From: an uncultured Erythrobacteraceae bacterium
Lineage (GTDB): Bacteria > Pseudomonadota > Alphaproteobacteria > Sphingomonadales > Sphingomonadaceae
NCBI GenBank assembly: GCA_946482075.1
Contig: CAMLQG010000046.1
Span: 1-25,474 of the forward strand
Direction: 5' to 3'
Length of the DNA stretch: 25,474 bases
This document shows positions 22,607 to 25,474 of the stretch, piece after piece (the stretch's first letter is position 1; every line of letters starts with the position of its first letter). The notes under the pieces were generated by a model. It was not told the origin of the DNA, did not search any database, and saw only the letters and a program-made list of their open reading frames with translations. Made by a program: the position numbers and the translations under genes.

Positions 22607-23167
22607 ATGAACAATGTGTGGGAGGTCTGGACCGCGGCGCTGACGAGTGCGGAATGCAATGCGATCGTGAAACGGGCCGAACGTTATCCGGCAAATGAAG
22701 CCACTGTAGGTTTCTCCGAAACCCAGCGCAGCGATCAGGGTTATCGCAGTTCGAAAGTCCGCTGGCTCGATGCGGATCGCGAGAAGGACATCGTCGCGCG
22801 CGTGATGTCCTTCGTGCACAAGTCCAACCGGACGAATTTCGGGGTCGACATCGTCGCGCCGTTCGACATCCAGTTCACCGAATATGTCGCGGCCAATAAC
22901 GGCCATTACGACTGGCATCAGGATGTCTGGCTGGAATCCCCGCGTCCCTATGATCGAAAATTGTCGGTGGTGGTGCAGCTTTCCGAGCCGGAAGATTATG
23001 CCGGTGGGGAGTTCGAGTTCTTCGGCCTGCAGAAGCCCGCCGAGACATTTGCGCCCAGGGGCAGCATGCTGATCTTTCCCTCCTGGCTGCAGCATTGCGT
23101 GCGTCCGGTCTCTGCCGGGACACGCAAGAGCCTCGTCACCTGGGTCGAAGGGCCGCGCTGGCGCTAG
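22607..23167 (+). CDS. 2-oxoglutarate/Fe(II)-dependent hydroxylase (PKHD / prolyl-4-hydroxylase type)
   Basis: Encodes 186 residues, a single double-stranded beta-helix domain. The iron triad is His104 and Asp106 in YDWHQDVW and His163 in WLQHCVRPV; Arg173 in GTRKSLVTW should bind the 2-oxoglutarate carboxylate. VVVQLSEPEDYAGGEFEFFG (121-140) and PRGSMLIFPSW (150-160) are the usual core strands. Enzymes of this class hydroxylate amino-acid side chains in proteins or small molecules, using O2 and 2-oxoglutarate in the cytoplasm. There is no signal peptide. ATG 22607 is preceded by GAGGGA at good spacing. It lies 94 bases behind tpsB on the same strand, which suggests, without proof, that it modifies the exported TpsA protein before secretion. 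A stand-alone small-molecule hydroxylase is the alternative. Confidence 0.88.
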   Translation: MNNVWEVWTAALTSAECNAIVKRAERYPANEATVGFSETQRSDQGYRSSKVRWLDADREKDIVARVMSFVHKSNRTNFGVDIVAPFDIQFTEYVAANNGHYDWHQDVWLESPRPYDRKLSVVVQLSEPEDYAGGEFEFFGLQKPAETFAPRGSMLIFPSWLQHCVRPVSAGTRKSLVTWVEGPRWR

Positions 23168-23185
23168 ATTGGCGCCTTACCGGCT

Positions 23186-23236
23186 GGAAACGGAGCGGCG
23201 CAAAGAATATTGCGCCGTCGCTTTGCCGTTCCGCAT
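23186..23236. terminator. Hairpin between the hydroxylase and the response regulator (convergent)
   Basis: GGCGCAA (23197-23203) pairs with TTGCGCC (23210-23216) around AGAATA, and an outer GGAAACGG/CCGTTCC pairing extends the structure. It lies between two converging genes, 30 bases after the hydroxylase stop. There is no long T-tract, so termination may be weak or Rho-assisted. Confidence 0.5.
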
Positions 23237-23253
23237 AGAGAGAGGCGCCGCAA

Positions 23254-24261
23254 TCAGCGCGTGGACTTCTGGCGCAGCTGTTCGGACAGATGGTCCAGCA
23301 GCGGTTGCTCGACATCCGGATTGATCACCAGGAAATGCCGCCGACGGTCCTTTTCATCTGGAATCTTGATCAGCACGCCTTCGGCGTCGAGCCGCCGGAC
23401 GAGGCGCAACGCCGTGCTCATCGGTGCGCCCGACGCGATACATGCGCTGGATACGGATACGCGCCGATCCTCCAGCCGGGCGAGGAGCAGGTCGAGCAGC
23501 ATTTCCCACGCAGGATCGCCGAACAGCAGACCGCCGCCGATGCTGCGCCGCTTGGTTTCCTTGCGCAGCAGCTCGCGGATGAAACCGGCGAGTTCGGCCT
23601 TGTCGTATTCCGCGCCCTGCGGGGGGTCGGAAGGCTGGGTTTCGCTCTCCATGGCAGGAGAAGCTGCGCCGGGCAGATCTTGCCCCGAGAGATTGGAAAA
23701 GCCGATCAGGTGCGACAGACGCTGCAGTTCGACACTGAGGCTCGACATCTTGTCGAGCAGTGCTTCACGCGCGGCCGGGCCTTCCTGCAGCCCCTTGATC
23801 CGCTGCATCGCCTTTTCGAGATCGGAATGATGGATCGGCTTCTCGAGGAAATCCGCGACCGATGCCCGCATGGCGCCGATTGCGACATCCTTGGTCGCAT
23901 AGCCCGTGGCCATGATGAAATTCACGCGCCGGCCTTCGGCTTCCGCGGCCCGGCTCAGTTCCTCGATGAGCGCGATCCCGTCCTGGCCCGGCATGTTGTA
24001 ATCGACGATGGCGGTCGCGATGCCGTAGGTCAGCAGCAGTTCAACCGCCGTTTCGGCGTTGAGTGCCAGGAATGGCTGGTAACCCAGCACCTGCAGGCTG
24101 AAAGCGCATTCGTTCCCCCAATCGGCGTCATCGTCGATGATGAGCACAGGCTCTCGGACGAGCGGGCTCGGTACCCGGTGATCCTCGTCCACTTCATGCA
24201 GCGTTTTTACGTTGAGCATAGACTCGAACCGCATCCGCCAATTGCTTGCTGTCGAATTCAT
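23254..24261 (-). CDS. Response regulator with REC domain and MarR-like winged helix
   Basis: Encodes 335 residues. The receiver domain (about 37-155) has the acidic cluster Asp43-45 in VLIIDDDADW, phospho-acceptor Asp87 in TAIVDYNMPGQDG, Thr119 in FIMATGYATK and Lys141 in DFLEKPI, so it should be phosphorylatable. A helical linker (155-225) follows. The C-terminal domain (about 235-335, from RRSIGGGLLFGDPAWEMLLDLLLA, with SVSSACIASGAPMSTALRLVRRLDAEGVL and KDRRRHFLVINPD) is a MarR-like winged helix of a type common in sphingomonads. The protein therefore probably binds DNA when phosphorylated. ATG 24259-24261 has AGGA about 8 bases upstream. It lies 24 bases after the prepilin-peptidase-like gene and ends the Tad/Flp transcript, hinting that it controls pilus or related genes. 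No histidine kinase is in the window. Confidence 0.88.
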   Translation of the reverse strand: MNSTASNWRMRFESMLNVKTLHEVDEDHRVPSPLVREPVLIIDDDADWGNECAFSLQVLGYQPFLALNAETAVELLLTYGIATAIVDYNMPGQDGIALIEELSRAAEAEGRRVNFIMATGYATKDVAIGAMRASVADFLEKPIHHSDLEKAMQRIKGLQEGPAAREALLDKMSSLSVELQRLSHLIGFSNLSGQDLPGAASPAMESETQPSDPPQGAEYDKAELAGFIRELLRKETKRRSIGGGLLFGDPAWEMLLDLLLARLEDRRVSVSSACIASGAPMSTALRLVRRLDAEGVLIKIPDEKDRRRHFLVINPDVEQPLLDHLSEQLRQKSTR

Positions 24262-24285
24262 TGCTGAAATCCTACGAAGCTTGCG

Positions 24286-24750
24286 TCATGATATGACAAA
24301 TAAAGATTGCTGAATATTCAATCCTACGATCGTGATAGCCACTACTGTGGAGAAATCGGGCCGACGCTTGATGGATTTGCGATTTTCTATCGTCCCCATC
24401 ACGAATAGGACCGCAAATGCACACAGCAACATGGCGATCGTTCCCCCCAGGCCCAGCCAGGTCGCGCCGGCTGCAAGCAGCTTTATGTGGCCTCCGGTGA
24501 GAAGTTGCACCCTGAGGTTTTCCCTTAGCGCGAAAATGCCCGCCGCCGTGAAGATGAGGCACAGCGCCCCCGCCGCTGCGGAACCGAGGCCCGCTTCCAT
24601 GCCCCCACGCGCGATCGATGCCGCGACGCCGGCCGTGGCTATCAGCGCATAAAGCGCGACGGGCACCTTGCGGCCTTCCCACGGAAGAATGACCACCGGC
24701 AGCAGGAGCACGATGAGCGCGGCGAGCAGGAGGAGATCGAGGCCGGCCAT
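24286..24750 (-). CDS. Prepilin peptidase (A24/CpaA)-like membrane protein, catalytic residues missing
   Basis: Encodes 154 residues with about four to five membrane segments (residues 5-23, 31-46, 56-74, 102-120, 134-152). The pattern TGGHIKLLAAGATWLG at 85-100 aligns naturally with the GGGDxKLxAAxGxWLG motif of type IV prepilin peptidases, but the essential Asp is His88. The N-terminal D-x-x-x-R-x-I-P motif appears as PWEGRKVPV at 23-31, so the first catalytic Asp is also absent, although Glu25 is near. The enzyme is therefore probably unable to cleave prepilins. Its ATG overlaps the stop of the TadE-like gene by one base. It could be a structural or regulatory relic in the Tad system; an active TadV/CpaA must be sought elsewhere. 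Confidence 0.72.
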   Translation of the reverse strand: MAGLDLLLLAALIVLLLPVVILPWEGRKVPVALYALIATAGVAASIARGGMEAGLGSAAAGALCLIFTAAGIFALRENLRVQLLTGGHIKLLAAGATWLGLGGTIAMLLCAFAVLFVMGTIENRKSIKRRPDFSTVVAITIVGLNIQQSLFVIS

Positions 24751-25181
24751 CAGTAGCTCCCGTTGGTGACCGAGACGGTCGAGGTGATGGGCCCTGAAGG
24801 GATCGGCAGGATGCTGGCGTAACGCATGATCGGACTGCTGCTTATGTCGTAAGACACGGTGACGCTGAACACGTCGTCCTGCGCAGTCGTCGTGACCGTC
24901 GCTGCGCTGGGATTTCCCGTGAGCGCATCGAAATTGGCGATGACCTCATCGGCCCGGTCATTCGCCAGGTCGCTGCGTTCCTGAACGGACAGGCCCGCCA
25001 TCGCGGCGCGCGCGCCTTCGGTCGCGGCTTGCCGGACGCCCAGCATGGTCGAGAAGTAGATCGAATAGACGATGATCCCGAAGGCGAGCATCAGCAGCGC
25101 CGGAGCCAGCAAAGCGAACTCCAGCGCTGCGATGCCGCGCTCACATCTCAGCAGATGACGGCGTCTGGCTGATATGTGCAT
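24750..25181 (-). CDS. TadE-like pseudopilin / pilus assembly protein
   Basis: Encodes 143 residues. After a basic N-terminus (MHISARRRHLLRCERG), residues 17-42 form a single hydrophobic segment, IAALEFALLAPALLMLAFGIIVY, typical of TadE (RGxAALEFALxxP), with Glu21 in the pilin-like position. The C-terminal portion is a beta-rich extracellular domain rich in Ser, Thr and Val (ATVTTTAQDDVFSVTVSYD). TadE/TadF proteins are minor pilins of the Flp/Tad secretion system and are processed like pilins at the Gly before the hydrophobic helix (RG, residues 15-16). ATG 25179-25181 is preceded by GAGGACAGG. It is 15 bases downstream of the Flp pilin, and its stop overlaps the next ATG, so the genes are co-transcribed. 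Confidence 0.88.
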   Translation of the reverse strand: MHISARRRHLLRCERGIAALEFALLAPALLMLAFGIIVYSIYFSTMLGVRQAATEGARAAMAGLSVQERSDLANDRADEVIANFDALTGNPSAATVTTTAQDDVFSVTVSYDISSSPIMRYASILPIPSGPITSTVSVTNGSY

Positions 25182-25196
25182 GGGACCTGTCCTCGA

Positions 25197-25364
25197 TCAA
25201 GGAATGAGATCGGCGAATGCGGTGGTGAGTTCGCCGGTGAAAGCGAGGCCGATCGTCGTCAGCGCGCCGACGATGATCCCGCCGAGGACGGCGTATTCCA
25301 CCGCGGTCAGGCCGCGTTCGTCCTTGATCAGCTGCTTGAGCATGATGCGTGTTTTGTTGATCAT
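25197..25364 (-). CDS. flp: Flp-family type IVb pilin
   Basis: Encodes 55 residues, the standard size for Flp. The sequence begins MINKTRIMLKQLIKDERG, followed by LTAVEYAVLGGIIVGALTT. It matches the type IVb prepilin consensus: cleavage after Gly18, hydrophobic +1 residue and Glu23 at +5 within AVEYAV. The rest is a single hydrophobic helix and a short tail ending ADLIP. Flp polymerises into the thin adhesive pilus used for surface attachment. ATG 25362-25364 is preceded by AAGGA at 8-base spacing; an internal ATG at residue 8 (25343) is an alternative. It is the first gene of the minus-strand Tad unit visible here. Confidence 0.93.
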   Translation of the reverse strand: MINKTRIMLKQLIKDERGLTAVEYAVLGGIIVGALTTIGLAFTGELTTAFADLIP

Positions 25365-25400
25365 TGTTCCATTCCTTCTTCATCCCCCACAACCCTACTG

Positions 25401-25430
25401 CGCCGGCAGGGGGGAGAGACCCCGCCGGCG
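25401..25430. terminator. Strong hairpin upstream of flp
   Basis: CGCCGGC (25401-25407) pairs with GCCGGCG (25424-25430), extended by GGGG and CCCC with one bulged A. It lies between the stop of a minus-strand frame at the right edge and flp. No T-tract follows on the minus strand, so it may end the upstream gene or only shape the flp leader. Confidence 0.45.
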
Positions 25431-25437
25431 AATTCCG

Positions 25438-25474
25438 TCAGACCAGCACCGGCACCCCGCAGCGTGCGCCCGTG
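25438..25474 (-). CDS. Possible C-terminal end of an unidentified gene (continues beyond window)
   Basis: Reading the minus strand from the right edge gives TGARCGVPVLV followed by TGA (25438-25440). The ending looks protein-like and is followed by a strong hairpin, as expected downstream of a gene, but twelve codons cannot identify it. Confidence 0.25.
   Translation of the reverse strand, partial: TGARCGVPVLV

Overview
The window looks like chromosomal DNA of a GC-rich alphaproteobacterium, most probably a member of the Sphingomonadales (Sphingomonadaceae or Erythrobacteraceae). This is inferred from the high GC content, the TonB-dependent receptor tail, the REC plus MarR-like winged-helix regulator, the SdhAF4-type small protein, and several families of short palindromic intergenic repeats of the kind scattered in these genomes. 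I could not run any search, so the taxonomic call is an inference.

Positions 1-18117 are mostly housekeeping. The order is: the 3' end of a TonB-dependent receptor; a convergent mobA; a small exported protein; a GST-fold protein (possible FzlA) followed by msrB; a bifunctional class A penicillin-binding protein; a minus-strand quality-control cluster hflK-hflC-degP; and a divergent plus-strand operon of mrp, a Tat-exported molybdenum hydroxylase large subunit and hemH. Then come a small SdhAF4-like gene, rsmB, msrA (minus), and the plus-strand group of an exported methyltransferase-like protein, an N-carbamoylputrescine amidase and folK, closed by tRNA-Lys(TTT). Intergenic gaps here repeatedly carry hairpin repeats or terminator-like structures.

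From 18118 onward the character changes to accessory and surface functions. A 450-base stretch without a clear gene holds a tandem palindromic 19-mer. It is followed by a PAS-GGDEF-EAL cyclic-di-GMP protein, a second gene-poor stretch, a two-partner-secretion outer-membrane transporter (TpsB, ShlB/FhaC type), and a small 2-oxoglutarate/Fe(II) hydroxylase of the PKHD/prolyl-4-hydroxylase type. No TpsA substrate is present in the window.

The right edge, on the minus strand, is part of a Tad/Flp pilus locus. It holds a 55-residue Flp pilin, a TadE-like pseudopilin, a prepilin-peptidase-like membrane protein that has lost both recognisable catalytic aspartates, and a REC plus winged-helix response regulator, probably co-transcribed. 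A few codons of one more minus-strand gene reach the right edge.

The best candidates for something undescribed are the TpsB plus 2OG-Fe(II) hydroxylase pair next to a c-di-GMP enzyme, the catalytically degenerate prepilin-peptidase homologue in the Tad operon, and the orphan IorB-like molybdenum hydroxylase subunit inserted between mrp and hemH.
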